DNA from: Variovorax paradoxus
GTDB taxonomy: Bacteria; Pseudomonadota; Gammaproteobacteria; Burkholderiales; Burkholderiaceae_C
DNA: 64,000 bases
Direction: 5' to 3'
Assembly: GCF_018614875.1 (NCBI RefSeq)
Contig: NZ_JAGGNW010000002.1
Coordinates: forward strand, 124,001-188,000
The translations under genes were made by a program, and so were the position numbers. This document shows, one piece after another, positions 28,398-37,671 of this stretch (positions are counted from its first letter, which is position 1; every line of letters starts with the position of its first letter). Below the pieces are notes generated by a model. That model worked only from the letters and a program-made list of their open reading frames with translations. It ran no database searches and was not told the origin of the DNA.

Positions 28398-31300
28398 CCT
28401 GAGCGACAAGCAGCTGCGCGGGCGCAATTCGGCCAAGGTGCATGCGCTGCCCTTGCCGCTGCGCAAGCAATCCGCGCCGACCCTGCCGGACTATGCCGAG
28501 CTGCACTGCCTGACCAACTTCAGCTTCCAGCGCGGCGCTTCCACGCCCGAGGAGATGGTCGAGCGTGCCTATCAGCTCGGCTACACGGCCCTGGCCATCA
28601 CCGACGAATGCTCCGTGGCGGGCATCGTGCGCGCGCACGTCTGCCTGCGCGAATTGCCGGCCAAGCTGGAGGAATACGAACTCAAGCATCCCGACGAACC
28701 ACCGATCCCGCGCAATCCAACGTTCCGCCTGCTGTTCGGCAGCGAGTTCCGCTTCGAGCGCTTCAGGCTCGTGGTCATCGCGAACGGCACCGAGGGCTGG
28801 GGCAATCTCTGCGAGTTCATCACCGCCGCGCGCAACACCGAGTTGCCCAAGGGCGAATACCGCGTGAGCTGGGAAGGCAGCGACGTCGCCTCGCTGCAGG
28901 ACTGCCAGGTTCTTTTCGTGCCGCATCGGGAACCGGGCGGCGCCATGGACGTCGCCACGCTGCATGAAGACCTGATGGCCGCCAAGGCGCTCTACGGCGA
29001 GAACCTCTGGCTGGCGCTGGAGCTCTTCAACGAGCTCGACGACGACCTCTGGTTCGTCACGCTGATGCAGGCGGGCGAGCAGGCCGGCGTTCCGCTGGTG
29101 GCGGCCGGCGACGTGCACATGCATGCGCGTTCATGCAAGCCGCTGCACGACGTGCTGACTGCCGTGCGCGAAGGAAGGAAGGTGGCCGAGTGCGGCTTTG
29201 CGCTGCAGTCCAATGCCGAGCGGCATCTGCGGCTGCGGATGCAGCTGGCCGAGCTCTATCTGCCCCGGATGCTGGCGAACACGCGGGTGGTGGCCGAGCG
29301 CTGCCGCTTCGATCCGGAAGTGATCCGCGAGAACTACAAGTACCCGCTCGAAACCGTCGGCAGCAGCGAGACCCCCGTGCAGACGCTGGTGCGCAAGACC
29401 TGGGAAGGGGCGGCGGTGCGCTATCCAGAGGGCATTCCCGCCAAGGTGCGCGAGCAGGTCGAGAAAGAGCTCGCGCTGATCATCGAGATGAAGTACGAGA
29501 TGTTCTTCCTCACGGTGGAAGACATCGTGCGCTTCGCCAAGTCGCAGCACATCCTCTGCCAGGGCCGCGGCTCCTCGGCCAATTCGGCGGTCTGCTATTG
29601 CCTGGGCATCACGGCCATCGATCCTGAAAAGGGCCACCTGCTGTTCGAGCGCTTCCTGAGCCGCCACCGCCACGAGCCGCCCGACATCGACGTCGACTTC
29701 GAGCACCAGCGGCGCGAGGAAGTCATCCAGTACATCTACCAGAAATACGGCCGCGATCGCGCGGCCATCGCGGCCGTCGTCATCTGCTATCGCGCACGCA
29801 GCGCATTGCGCGACGTGGGCAAGGCCATGGGCATCGACGAACGGCTGATCGACGAATTCGCCAAGGACCACTACTGGTTCGATGACACCGTGCTGGGCGA
29901 ACAGCTGCGCCAGGCTTCGGCGCGCGTCGGCGTTGAGGAAGACGAGCTCAAGCTGGTGCAATGGATCGAGATGACGCAGCGGCTCAGGGGCTTTCCGCGC
30001 CACCTGAGCCAGCACGTGGGCGGCTTCGTGCTCACGCACACCCGGCTCACGCGGCTGGTGCCGGTCGAGAAGGCGTCCATGAAAGACCGCTCCGTCATCC
30101 AGTGGGAGAAAGACGACCTCGAAGCCATGGGCATGCTCAAGGTCGACGTGCTCGCGCTCGGCATGCTCAGCGCGATACGGCGCGGCCTCGACCACATGAA
30201 CCGCTGGCGCGGCTCGATGGTGGAGATGCACCACATCCCCAACAACGACCAGAAGGTGTTCGACATGATCTGCGACGCCGACACCATCGGCGTGTTCCAG
30301 ATCGAGAGCCGCGCGCAGATGTCGATGCTGCCGCGCCTGAAGCCGCGCTGCTACGAAGACCTGGTGATCGAAGTCGCGATCGTGCGGCCCGGGCCTATTC
30401 AAGGCGGCATGGTGCATCCCTATCTCAAGCAGCGCGAGCGGGTGGCCAAGAAGCAGCCGATCCATTACGAGAAAGAAGAACTGCGCCCCGCACTGGAACG
30501 CACGCTGGGTGTTCCGATCTTCCAGGAGCAGGTGATGCAGATCGCGATGATCGCGGCCAGGTTCACCGCCGACGAAGCCGACCAGCTGCGCCGCGCCATG
30601 GCGGCCTGGAAGCGCAAGGGCGGGCTCGACAAATTCCATGACAAGCTCGTGAAGGGCATGACCGACAACAATTACAAGCCCGAGTTCGCCGAAGCCATCT
30701 TCAAGCAGATCCTCGGCTTCGGCGACTACGGCTTTCCCGAAAGCCACGCCGCGAGTTTTGCCTTGCTGGTCACGGTGAGCAGCTGGCTCAAGAACTACGA
30801 GCCGGCCTGCTTCCTCGCGGCGCTGCTCGACTCGCAGCCCATGGGCTTCTACAGCCCCTCGCAACTGGTGCAGGACGCGCGCCGCCATGGCGTGGAGGTG
30901 CGGCCGGTCGACGTCGCGTGCAGCGACATCAACACCACGCTCGAAGCCCGCGCCCCCGATGCGCCGCGCATGCCCACGGGCACCGATGCACGCTACGCCG
31001 ATCGCCTGGGCAACGAGAACCAGCCCGCGGTGCGGCTGGGCCTGAACCGGGTCTTGAGCCTCAGCGCGGTGGGTGCCAAGCGCCTGCTCGAAGCGCGCGC
31101 GCAAGCGCCTTTCACCAGCACCGAAGACCTCGCGCTGCGCGCCGAACTCGACGGCAAGGACATGGCGGCGCTGGCGGCGGCCGATGCGCTGATGTCGCTC
31201 TCGGGCCATCGGCGCCAGCAGGTGTGGGACGCCACCGCGCAGCACCGCTCGCCGGCCTTGCTCAAGGGCGTGCCGATCCACGAGCAGGCCTTGCTGCTGC

Positions 31301-31746
31301 CTGCGGCACCCGAGGGCGAGGAGATCGTCGGCGACTACGCGGCGCTCGGCCTCACGCTGCGCCGCCATCCGCTCGCGCTGCTGCGCCCGCGCCTCGCGCG
31401 CATGAAGCTCATGAGCGCCGAGGAACTGCGCGCGCTGCCCAGCGGCCAGACCGCGCGCGCCTGCGGCATCGTCAAGGGGCGCCAGCGGCCGGGAACCGCC
31501 AACGGCACCATCTTCGTCACGCTCGAGGACGAGACCGGCAACGTCAACGTCATCGTCTGGAGCCATGTCATCGAAGCCTGGCGCGAGCCGCTGCTCAAGT
31601 CGCACCTGCTCGCGGTGCAGGGCACCTGGCAGCGCGACGATGACAGCGGCGGCAAGGTGCAGCACCTGATCGCCACCGGCTTCAAGGACCTGACGCCGCT
31701 CATGGGGCGGCTGGCGCTGAGCAACACCAGCCGCGACTTCCATTGA
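28390..31746 (+). CDS. dnaE2: DnaE2, error-prone C-family DNA polymerase
   Basis: Translesion polymerase of 1118 residues and normal DnaE2 length. The N-terminal PHP domain begins YAELHCLTNFSFQRGAS. The catalytic aspartates are in PPDIDVDFEHQRREEV near residue 435, and the fingers region contains FPESHAASFALLVTVSSWLKNYEPACFLAALLDSQPMGFYSPSQLV. An OB fold near the end (GNVNVIVWSHVIEAWREPLL) completes the family order. It is the third gene of the SOS unit and is translated by overlap with imuB. Its activity raises mutation frequency after DNA damage. Confidence 0.96.
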   Translation: MPDLSDKQLRGRNSAKVHALPLPLRKQSAPTLPDYAELHCLTNFSFQRGASTPEEMVERAYQLGYTALAITDECSVAGIVRAHVCLRELPAKLEEYELKHPDEPPIPRNPTFRLLFGSEFRFERFRLVVIANGTEGWGNLCEFITAARNTELPKGEYRVSWEGSDVASLQDCQVLFVPHREPGGAMDVATLHEDLMAAKALYGENLWLALELFNELDDDLWFVTLMQAGEQAGVPLVAAGDVHMHARSCKPLHDVLTAVREGRKVAECGFALQSNAERHLRLRMQLAELYLPRMLANTRVVAERCRFDPEVIRENYKYPLETVGSSETPVQTLVRKTWEGAAVRYPEGIPAKVREQVEKELALIIEMKYEMFFLTVEDIVRFAKSQHILCQGRGSSANSAVCYCLGITAIDPEKGHLLFERFLSRHRHEPPDIDVDFEHQRREEVIQYIYQKYGRDRAAIAAVVICYRARSALRDVGKAMGIDERLIDEFAKDHYWFDDTVLGEQLRQASARVGVEEDELKLVQWIEMTQRLRGFPRHLSQHVGGFVLTHTRLTRLVPVEKASMKDRSVIQWEKDDLEAMGMLKVDVLALGMLSAIRRGLDHMNRWRGSMVEMHHIPNNDQKVFDMICDADTIGVFQIESRAQMSMLPRLKPRCYEDLVIEVAIVRPGPIQGGMVHPYLKQRERVAKKQPIHYEKEELRPALERTLGVPIFQEQVMQIAMIAARFTADEADQLRRAMAAWKRKGGLDKFHDKLVKGMTDNNYKPEFAEAIFKQILGFGDYGFPESHAASFALLVTVSSWLKNYEPACFLAALLDSQPMGFYSPSQLVQDARRHGVEVRPVDVACSDINTTLEARAPDAPRMPTGTDARYADRLGNENQPAVRLGLNRVLSLSAVGAKRLLEARAQAPFTSTEDLALRAELDGKDMAALAAADALMSLSGHRRQQVWDATAQHRSPALLKGVPIHEQALLLPAAPEGEEIVGDYAALGLTLRRHPLALLRPRLARMKLMSAEELRALPSGQTARACGIVKGRQRPGTANGTIFVTLEDETGNVNVIVWSHVIEAWREPLLKSHLLAVQGTWQRDDDSGGKVQHLIATGFKDLTPLMGRLALSNTSRDFH

Positions 31747-31815
31747 TGCCATCGAATGCAACCGATCGTTCCATGTCTCGCGCACCCCACAACTTTTCGC
31801 TAACCTGTTTCTCTC

Positions 31816-32754
31816 ATGTCCGCACTCGCCCTTGCCCCCGCCGTTGTCGCGCAGATCGGTCCGCCACCGCCCGCGCCCGATGTGCCGATCCCCATGCCCC
31901 CGCCGCCGCTGCCCGGCCCCCCGCCAGAGGGCGATCCGCCGCCCGTCGAGCCGCCGTTCACCGACCCGGGTTTTCCGCCGCCCGTGGTGGAGCCGCCCAT
32001 CCAGCGGGCCGGCGCGGTGCCGTTCGGAAAGCTCCACGCGCGGCGGCTGCGCGAGATCTACCGTTCGGCGGGCTGGCCCTGCTGCGACGCCATCGAGGTC
32101 GAGCTGCTGGCGGGCGGGTTCCTCGAACGCATGCGCACGCCGCACGGCCACGAGACCTTGCGTGTGACCGATGCCGGCATTGCACGCATCGCAACCACGC
32201 TCACCCTCAACCGCGCGGCACTCACGCCGCATGAAGCATTGGTCGAGCGCGTGGCACGCGAGATGACGCGCGGCGGCCGCATTGCCTGGCGCGGCCTCGG
32301 CCTGCGGGCGCGCCTGCCGCCGCTCGAAGAAGGCGGCAAGGCGCGCTGGTGCATGGCCAGGCCCGACGTGTTCTCGATCCGCAATACCAGCGTGGAGGCC
32401 TACGCGCATCCCGTCGTGCATGAGGTGAAGGTGAGCCGCGCCGATCTGCTGGGCGATCTGCGCAAGCCCGACAAGCGCGCGGCCTACCTCGATCTGGGGG
32501 GCGAGTGCTGGTACGTGCTGGGCAACGATGCGCGCGGCCGCTGCATTGCGTCGCCCGACGAAATTCCGCCGGAGTGCGGCGTGCTGGTGCTCGAAGCCGA
32601 ACGGCTGGTGGTGGCGCGCGCCGCCGTGCACCGCGCCTTCGACCGCATGCCGTTCGCGCTGTGGCTGGCGCTTGCGAAGGCCCAGCCCATTGCCGGCTTC
32701 GACGACGATGCGCAGGACATGCTCGGCGAACTTGGCGCGGACGACAACGCCTAG
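31816..32754 (+). CDS. Proline-rich protein with winged-helix and MmcB-like nuclease segments
   Basis: Protein of 312 residues in three parts. Residues 15-65 are extremely proline-rich. Residues 70-125 look like a winged helix (KLHARRLREIYRSAGWPCCDAIEVELLAGGFLERM). Residues about 185-240 contain DVFSIRN...VVHEVKVSRADLLGDLRKPDKRAAYLDLGGECWYVL, a PD-(D/E)xK-like pattern with ExK that resembles MmcB (DUF1052). MmcB proteins act in damage-induced mutagenesis with ImuB in Caulobacter. Location 69 bases after dnaE2 fits that role. The start is uncertain because no ribosome site precedes ATG 31816. Family assignment is by eye. Confidence 0.62.
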   Translation: MSALALAPAVVAQIGPPPPAPDVPIPMPPPPLPGPPPEGDPPPVEPPFTDPGFPPPVVEPPIQRAGAVPFGKLHARRLREIYRSAGWPCCDAIEVELLAGGFLERMRTPHGHETLRVTDAGIARIATTLTLNRAALTPHEALVERVAREMTRGGRIAWRGLGLRARLPPLEEGGKARWCMARPDVFSIRNTSVEAYAHPVVHEVKVSRADLLGDLRKPDKRAAYLDLGGECWYVLGNDARGRCIASPDEIPPECGVLVLEAERLVVARAAVHRAFDRMPFALWLALAKAQPIAGFDDDAQDMLGELGADDNA

Positions 32755-32769
32755 CCTGGCAACTTCCGC

Positions 32770-32985
32770 TCAACCGGCCGGCGGCCACCAGTGTTCGGCC
32801 GTGGTGCGAATGACGCGCGCCGCATGAATGCGAACCTTGTTGCCGCTGTCGTCGCGGTCCTTGTCGGAGGCCACGCGAAAGGGCCATGTCGAGATCCGGC
32901 CCGCATGCTGGCGCGGTTGCGGTCGCCGCAACGGAGAAAAAAACAGAATCCGCGCAGAGGGCGCCGGCGGGCTGGCGGTGGTCAT
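32770..32985 (-). CDS. Small hypothetical protein behind a LexA-like box
   Basis: ORF of 71 residues, Pro/Arg-rich at the N-terminus, then WPFRVASDKDRDDSGNKVRIHA and an aromatic end EHWWPP. It is not recognised. Support for expression is a GAGG ribosome site seven bases before ATG 32985, a TAGAAT-like -10 at 33021-33026 and a LexA-like dyad just upstream of that. Its neighbours are the SOS genes. It converges on the MmcB-like gene. A basic, compact protein like this could bind nucleic acid, but nothing proves it. Confidence 0.5.
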   Translation of the reverse strand: MTTASPPAPSARILFFSPLRRPQPRQHAGRISTWPFRVASDKDRDDSGNKVRIHAARVIRTTAEHWWPPAG

Positions 32986-33020
32986 GGTGTCGCCTCGAAT
33001 GTTGCTCTTGGAGACGAGCT

Positions 33021-33051
33021 ATTCTAGAGGAAACACTGTACAAACATCCAG
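33021..33051 (-). promoter_or_regulatory. Candidate SOS promoter with LexA-like box
   Basis: CTGTACAAACATCCAG at 33036-33051 differs from the CTGT-N8-ACAG LexA consensus at one base in the right half. On the minus strand a -10-like TAGAAT (33021-33026) follows nine bases later, placing the dyad over the -35/spacer region as in typical LexA-repressed promoters. The only gene immediately downstream is the 71-residue ORF. The upstream lipoprotein gene ends at 33068. Confidence 0.5.
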
Positions 33052-33067
33052 TCTTTTTCCCCCGTGC

Positions 33068-33679
33068 TCAGATGTCGAGATATGGAGGCGGCGCCCTCGG
33101 CATGTCGGGCCCGCTGCCCAGATTCAGCGCGATGAACTCGCGGGCAATGGCATCGAGGTCGGCCGGTGCCGGCGTGGCAAAAGACATGCGGTACTTCAGC
33201 AGCCGGCCATTGCGTGCCGTGAGAAAGGTGAACGACTCGTAGGTCTTGCGGGGCGTGGTGTGCAGGATGCGGAAGCTCACGCGGCGAAAGTCCTGCCCTT
33301 CGATCCGCACGTCGCTGACGGGGCCGATCTCCACGTCGGCGTAAATGCCCCTCGCAACCGCGAGCCGGACTTCGTCCACGGACGACTTGAAATGCGCTTC
33401 GAAGCGCGGATCGTCGACCCCGGCCAGCCAGGGGCCCTGCTTCAGGTCGTACAGGTAGACGTCGATCCAGCCCACGCTGCTCTGGTAGCGATGGCTGACG
33501 CCCAGGCCCGGCTGCCGCGCCTCGTACCAGGTCGAGCGCACGTACTGCCATGTCACCGTGCCGGCCGCCGGCGCCGCGGGCACGGCCGTGCTCGTGGCCG
33601 TGGTTGCGGGCGTGATGGAGGGCGCGGCGCAGGCGGTGAGCAGTGCGGCGATCAGCAGGGCAGGCCAGAGCTTCGTCAT
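33068..33679 (-). CDS. Hypothetical lipoprotein
   Basis: Predicted lipoprotein of 203 residues. The signal peptide MTKLWPALLIAALLTAC has a clear lipobox, then an Ala/Thr/Pro-rich linker to about residue 40. The rest is a compact domain with several beta strands (VTWQYVRSTWYEARQPGLGVSHRYQSSVGWIDVYLYDL) of no recognised family. It starts 21 bases after the 94-residue gene and could be the distal end of the long minus-strand array. No enzyme motif is seen. Confidence 0.75.
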   Translation of the reverse strand: MTKLWPALLIAALLTACAAPSITPATTATSTAVPAAPAAGTVTWQYVRSTWYEARQPGLGVSHRYQSSVGWIDVYLYDLKQGPWLAGVDDPRFEAHFKSSVDEVRLAVARGIYADVEIGPVSDVRIEGQDFRRVSFRILHTTPRKTYESFTFLTARNGRLLKYRMSFATPAPADLDAIAREFIALNLGSGPDMPRAPPPYLDI

Positions 33680-33700
33680 GGAGGCCTGCGGCCGCGCCGG

Positions 33701-33985
33701 TCAGTCCAGCCGAACTTCGAAATAGGCTTCGTCGGCTTCGCCCAACGCGCGAAAGCCGGCTGTCTTGGCGGCTTCGTAGGCCTTGGCCCAGCTTGCCGCC
33801 AGGGCAATTTCGTCTTTCGTGAGTTCGTTGGCGCTCGATTCGCTGGCGTTTTCGAAGGCTTTCAGCGCCTGCCTCACGCCATCGCCGAGCAATTTGTCGA
33901 GTTCGCGCCGAAAGCGCGACTCGGCCGCGGAAATGACTTCAGCCGGTGCATCGGGAAAGTCGATCAGGTTCACTGTGTAGCTCAT
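33701..33985 (-). CDS. Small conserved-looking hypothetical protein
   Basis: Acidic protein of 94 residues, mostly helical and alanine-rich, starting MSYTVNLIDFPDAPAEVISAAESRF. No family is recognised, and no signal peptide or membrane segment is seen. It starts 10 bases after the manC stop on the same strand, so it is probably read from the same transcript. The ribosome site is weak. Codon use looks like that of its neighbours. Confidence 0.6.
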   Translation of the reverse strand: MSYTVNLIDFPDAPAEVISAAESRFRRELDKLLGDGVRQALKAFENASESSANELTKDEIALAASWAKAYEAAKTAGFRALGEADEAYFEVRLD

Positions 33986-33995
33986 GGCGCGGATG

Positions 33996-35525
33996 CTACG
34001 TGATGGCCACGCGGCTGCCGGGGGGTGAGGTCATCTGCGGCACGGCAATGGCATCGGCCCCGGCACCTGCGGCGGCATCGGACGGCAGCACCGCCGCATC
34101 GCCGCGCGTCTTGATGGAAGGGCAGCGGCCGTAGGTGTCGTCGAAGCGGACGATGTCGTCCTCGCCGAGGTAGCCGCCGGTTTGCACCTCGATCACCTCC
34201 AGCATCGTCTTGCCGGGGTTCTCCAGCCGGTGGATGGCACCCAGGGGCAGGTAGATGGATTCGTTCTCCCGCACCAGGGTGACCTGCCCGTCGCAAGTGG
34301 CCTTGGCGGTGCCCTGGACCACGATCCAGTGCTCGGCGCGGTGGTGGTGCATCTGCAGCGACAGCTTGCCGCCGGGATTGACGGTGAGCCGCTTCACCTG
34401 GAAGCGATCGCCGAAGTCGAGCCTGTCGTAGGCGCCCCAGGGCCTGACCACGCGCCGGTGTTCCGTCGCTTCGGCCTGGCCCCCCTGGGTCAGCATCCGT
34501 ACCACGTCGCCGACCTGCTGGGCGCAGTCCGCGCTGGCCACCAGCACGGCGTCGGGCGTGTCCACGATGATCAGGTTGTCGGTGCCCAGGGCCACCACCG
34601 GCCGATAAGGCGCATGGATGAAGGTATTTCTCGACCGCAGGGTGCTGGCCTTGCCGTTCAGCCGGTTGCCAGCTTCGTCCGCCGGATGCAGCGCGGCCAC
34701 CGCGTTCCAGCTGCCGACGTCGCTCCAGTTGCCCTCGAATCTCACGACCGCGATGTCCTGGTGCTTTTCGAGTACCGCGTAGTCGATGCTGTCGCTGCGG
34801 CAGGCCTCGAAGGCCTCGCGGTCGAGGCGGTCGAAACTTCCATCGGCCGTGATGTCGGCGGTGGCGCGCTCGCAGGCCTGCAGGATGTCGGGGGCGTGCG
34901 CGCGCAGCGCCGCAACGAGGACGCCGGCCTTCACGAGGAAGATGCCGGCGTTCCAGCAGTAGCCGCCGTGCAGGATGAGCGATTCGGCCACGGCCGCGGT
35001 CGGCTTCTCGACGAAGCGCACCACGGCGCGGCTGTGGCCGTCGGCCGCGGCCGCGCCCGCCTCGATGTAGCCGTAGGCCGTGCTGGCAAAGGTGGGCGAC
35101 ACGCCGAAGGTCACGATCTGCCCGGCCAGTGCCGCCTCGACGCCGCTGCGCACGGTCTGCGCGAAAAGAGCCGTGTCGGGAATGTGATGGTCGGCCGGCG
35201 CGAACAGCAGCAGGTCGTCGCTGCCCGCACGCAGCGCCGCCGCGGCCATGGCGGCCGCCGTGTTGCGCGCCACCGGCTCGAGGATCTGCCGGCCGGTGGC
35301 ACCGGCCTTGTCGACCGCTTCGCGCACCAGGAAGCGATGGTCTTCCGATGCGATGCAGGTGATGTTCCTGTTCAGGCTGCACAGGCGCTCGAGCGTCAGG
35401 TGCAGCAGGCTCTTGTTGCCGATCAGCGGCGCGAACTGCTTGGGCAGCGTCTTGCGCGAAAGAGGCCACAGGCGCGTGCCGCTGCCGCCGCAAAGCACGA
35501 CGGGATGGATGGTGGGAGTGGTCAT
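33996..35525 (-). CDS. manC: Mannose-1-phosphate guanylyltransferase / mannose-6-phosphate isomerase
   Basis: Bifunctional cytosolic enzyme of 509 residues that makes GDP-mannose. The N-terminal nucleotidyltransferase has the pyrophosphorylase signature LCGGSGTRLWPLSRKTLPKQF, then FAPADH and the FVEKP motif near residue 170. The C-terminal isomerase cupin has VNPGGKLSLQMHHHRAEHW near residue 390. GDP-mannose is also the precursor for GDP-fucose, matching the fcl gene further up. It is the last recognised polysaccharide gene of the array. Confidence 0.95.
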   Translation of the reverse strand: MTTPTIHPVVLCGGSGTRLWPLSRKTLPKQFAPLIGNKSLLHLTLERLCSLNRNITCIASEDHRFLVREAVDKAGATGRQILEPVARNTAAAMAAAALRAGSDDLLLFAPADHHIPDTALFAQTVRSGVEAALAGQIVTFGVSPTFASTAYGYIEAGAAAADGHSRAVVRFVEKPTAAVAESLILHGGYCWNAGIFLVKAGVLVAALRAHAPDILQACERATADITADGSFDRLDREAFEACRSDSIDYAVLEKHQDIAVVRFEGNWSDVGSWNAVAALHPADEAGNRLNGKASTLRSRNTFIHAPYRPVVALGTDNLIIVDTPDAVLVASADCAQQVGDVVRMLTQGGQAEATEHRRVVRPWGAYDRLDFGDRFQVKRLTVNPGGKLSLQMHHHRAEHWIVVQGTAKATCDGQVTLVRENESIYLPLGAIHRLENPGKTMLEVIEVQTGGYLGEDDIVRFDDTYGRCPSIKTRGDAAVLPSDAAAGAGADAIAVPQMTSPPGSRVAIT

Positions 35526-35559
35526 GGCGTCATCCTTGTGGAGCGACGGGGGGCGACGA

Positions 35560-36354
35560 TCAGAGTTGGCCGGTGTGGGTGGCGAGGCTCACCGCCTGCG
35601 CGCGCGAATGCACGTGCAGCTTCTTGTAGATGTTCTTGATGTGGGCGTTGACGGTCTGCCCTGAAATCCCGAGCCTGATGCTGATCTCCTTGGAGACGCA
35701 GCCGCGCGCCACGAAGCGCAGGACTTCGCGTTCGCGCGCCGTCAATGTGGCTTCGCGCAGCGGCGTCTCTGTTGCCGGCCGGTCGTCGACATTGCCGCTG
35801 TGCAGGTTCATGCGCGTCAGCAGCCGGCGCGTCAGCTTGGGCGTGATGGCCGCGCCGCCGTTGACCACCTGCAGCACGGCCTCGGCAAAGCTCTGGAGCC
35901 AGGCGTGCTTGAGCAGGTAGCCGGTGGCGCCGAGCTCGAACGCGTGTATCACGTGGGCGTCGTCCTCCAGCGCGGAGATCACGATGATTTCGCAATAGCG
36001 GTGCAGCTTGCGCGCTTCGCGGATGAGGTCGAAGCCCGAACCGTCGCCAAGCCGCAGGTCGACCATCAGCACGTCGAACTCGTGGGTGGCCAGCAGGCGG
36101 CGGCCATCGCGCACGCTGCCGCCTTGCCCTTCGAGCTGGATGCGCATGTCCGACAGCAGTTCCTGGGCGATCACGCGGCGCATGAATTCGTCGTCGTCGA
36201 TGAGCAGCACGCGCACCGGCGCATCTTCCTGGCCGGTGAGGAAATGCGGCCACAGCGGTTCGGGCGGTGGGCAAAGGCCCGGTGGGTTGGCCTTGCGGCG
36301 TTCCGGCACGCGAGGGGGATCCGGCGCATCGGAAGGAGGGAGGGTGTCGGACAT
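35560..36354 (-). CDS. NarL/LuxR-type response regulator
   Basis: Response regulator of 264 residues. The receiver domain has the acidic pocket LLIDDDEF near residue 53, the phosphorylated Asp in LMVDLRLGDGSG near 98, and the switch Lys in GYLLKHAW. The C-terminal LuxR HTH is LTAREREVLRFVARGCVSKEISIRLGISGQTVNAHIKNIYKKL. No sensor kinase is encoded in the window. It sits among polysaccharide genes and probably tunes their transcription. ATG at 36354 was chosen. An in-frame ATG at 36417, six bases after the upstream stop, would add 21 residues. Confidence 0.9.
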   Translation of the reverse strand: MSDTLPPSDAPDPPRVPERRKANPPGLCPPPEPLWPHFLTGQEDAPVRVLLIDDDEFMRRVIAQELLSDMRIQLEGQGGSVRDGRRLLATHEFDVLMVDLRLGDGSGFDLIREARKLHRYCEIIVISALEDDAHVIHAFELGATGYLLKHAWLQSFAEAVLQVVNGGAAITPKLTRRLLTRMNLHSGNVDDRPATETPLREATLTAREREVLRFVARGCVSKEISIRLGISGQTVNAHIKNIYKKLHVHSRAQAVSLATHTGQL

Positions 36355-36423
36355 ATGGATCCCCAGGTTGGTTTGGAGGAGGTTGATGTCAGCGTTGGTG
36401 CGCGGCGGCCGTGGCATGCGGTG

Positions 36424-37671
36424 TCAGTCGGCGAGGCAGCGCAGCAGCTCTCGTTCCAGGCGCTGCAGGATGGCGTTCTGGTCCAGCTCCGTTTCGGCGA
36501 AGGAACGGCCGGCCGCGCCCATGGCTTCGCGCTGCGGGCGCGACGCGGCGAGCTGCGCGATGGCCTCGGCCAGCGCATCGGCGTCGCCGGGCGCGACCAC
36601 CAGTCCGCGGCCGGACACCACGTTGCTCAGCTCGGTGCCAGCGTGCGCGGTCACGATCACGGCCTTGCCGCTCGCGAGCATGCCGCCCAGCTTCGACGGC
36701 ATCACCAGGTCCGCGGCGTCGGCGCGCTGCGGCAGCACGTGGATGTCGGCCATTCCCAGCAGTTCGTTGAGCCGCTCAGCCGGCTGCAGGTCGAGAAAGT
36801 GCACCTGGTCCAGGCCGGCGCATGCGGCCTTCAGCGACTCGCGGCTCGGGCCGTTGCCGCAAAGCACGAAGTGGATGTGCCTGGCGGCCGCCAGTTGGCC
36901 CGCCGCATCGGCGAGCAGTTCGATGCCCTGCTTGTTGCCCAGGCTGCCCGCATAGAGCACCACCACCGCGTCGGCCGGAATGCCGAGCATGGCCCGGTAG
37001 CCGTTCGTGCAGCCGCCCGCGCCCGATGCGGCGGCCGGATGCGGGTAGATCGAGCGTACATCCACCCAGTTGGGAAGAAGCACCAGCCGGGTCTCGTCGA
37101 TGCCCTTGTTCCTTGCCTTGTGGAGCATCGCGGCGGAGATGGTCGACACCCGGTTGAACCGGCTCAGGAGCCAGCGCTCCGCCGAGAGCGCGAAGCGCCG
37201 CACCCGCGCACCGCGCACCAGCCCCAGGTCGAAGGCTGCGTCCACCTCGTAGTCCTGGATGTGCAGCCACGACTTGATGCCGAGCATCCGCGAGAAGAAG
37301 AGCACGGCCGGCGCGCAGAAAAGGGGCGGCTCCACCACGAAGACCAGGTCCGGCTTCCAGCGGATCTGCCCGAAGAGCAGCGGCATGCTCGACAGCATGA
37401 AGGAGAACAGGTGCGCCATGCGCGCCAGCGCCCGCGGCCGCGCGGGCACCCAGGTGGGCGCGCGCCAGACCGTGATGCCGTTCCAGTCCGTCTTGCGGTA
37501 CGCCCAGGCCGAGTGCCCTTCGAACGGCGCCCAGTGCGGGAAGAACGGCGGCGAGGCGATCACCCGGACCTCATGGCCCTTGGCGTGCAGCCACTGGGCC
37601 ATTTCGCCCGAGTACTTGCCGATGCCGACCAGCTCGGGCGTGAAGTTCATCGAATAGAGAAGGATTTTCAT
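36424..37671 (-). CDS. WcaI-like glycosyltransferase (GT4)
   Basis: GT-B glycosyltransferase of 415 residues. The N-terminal domain begins MKILLYSMNFTPELVGIGKYSGEMAQWL. The C-terminal domain has LYAGSLGNKQGIELLADAA near residue 240 and DLVMPSKLGGMLASGKAVIVTAHAGTELSNVV near 320. The PSKLxxMLASGxxV block is characteristic of colanic-acid WcaI, which transfers fucose. It should add one sugar to the lipid-linked repeat unit on the cytosolic face. The start overlaps the upstream flippase stop by four bases. Confidence 0.9.
   Translation of the reverse strand: MKILLYSMNFTPELVGIGKYSGEMAQWLHAKGHEVRVIASPPFFPHWAPFEGHSAWAYRKTDWNGITVWRAPTWVPARPRALARMAHLFSFMLSSMPLLFGQIRWKPDLVFVVEPPLFCAPAVLFFSRMLGIKSWLHIQDYEVDAAFDLGLVRGARVRRFALSAERWLLSRFNRVSTISAAMLHKARNKGIDETRLVLLPNWVDVRSIYPHPAAASGAGGCTNGYRAMLGIPADAVVVLYAGSLGNKQGIELLADAAGQLAAARHIHFVLCGNGPSRESLKAACAGLDQVHFLDLQPAERLNELLGMADIHVLPQRADAADLVMPSKLGGMLASGKAVIVTAHAGTELSNVVSGRGLVVAPGDADALAEAIAQLAASRPQREAMGAAGRSFAETELDQNAILQRLERELLRCLAD

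Noticed and set aside
29131..32631. Minus-strand open frame of 1166 codons opposite dnaE2
   Set aside because: It is the mirror of the DnaE2 coding sequence, with no recognisable motif and no ribosome site.
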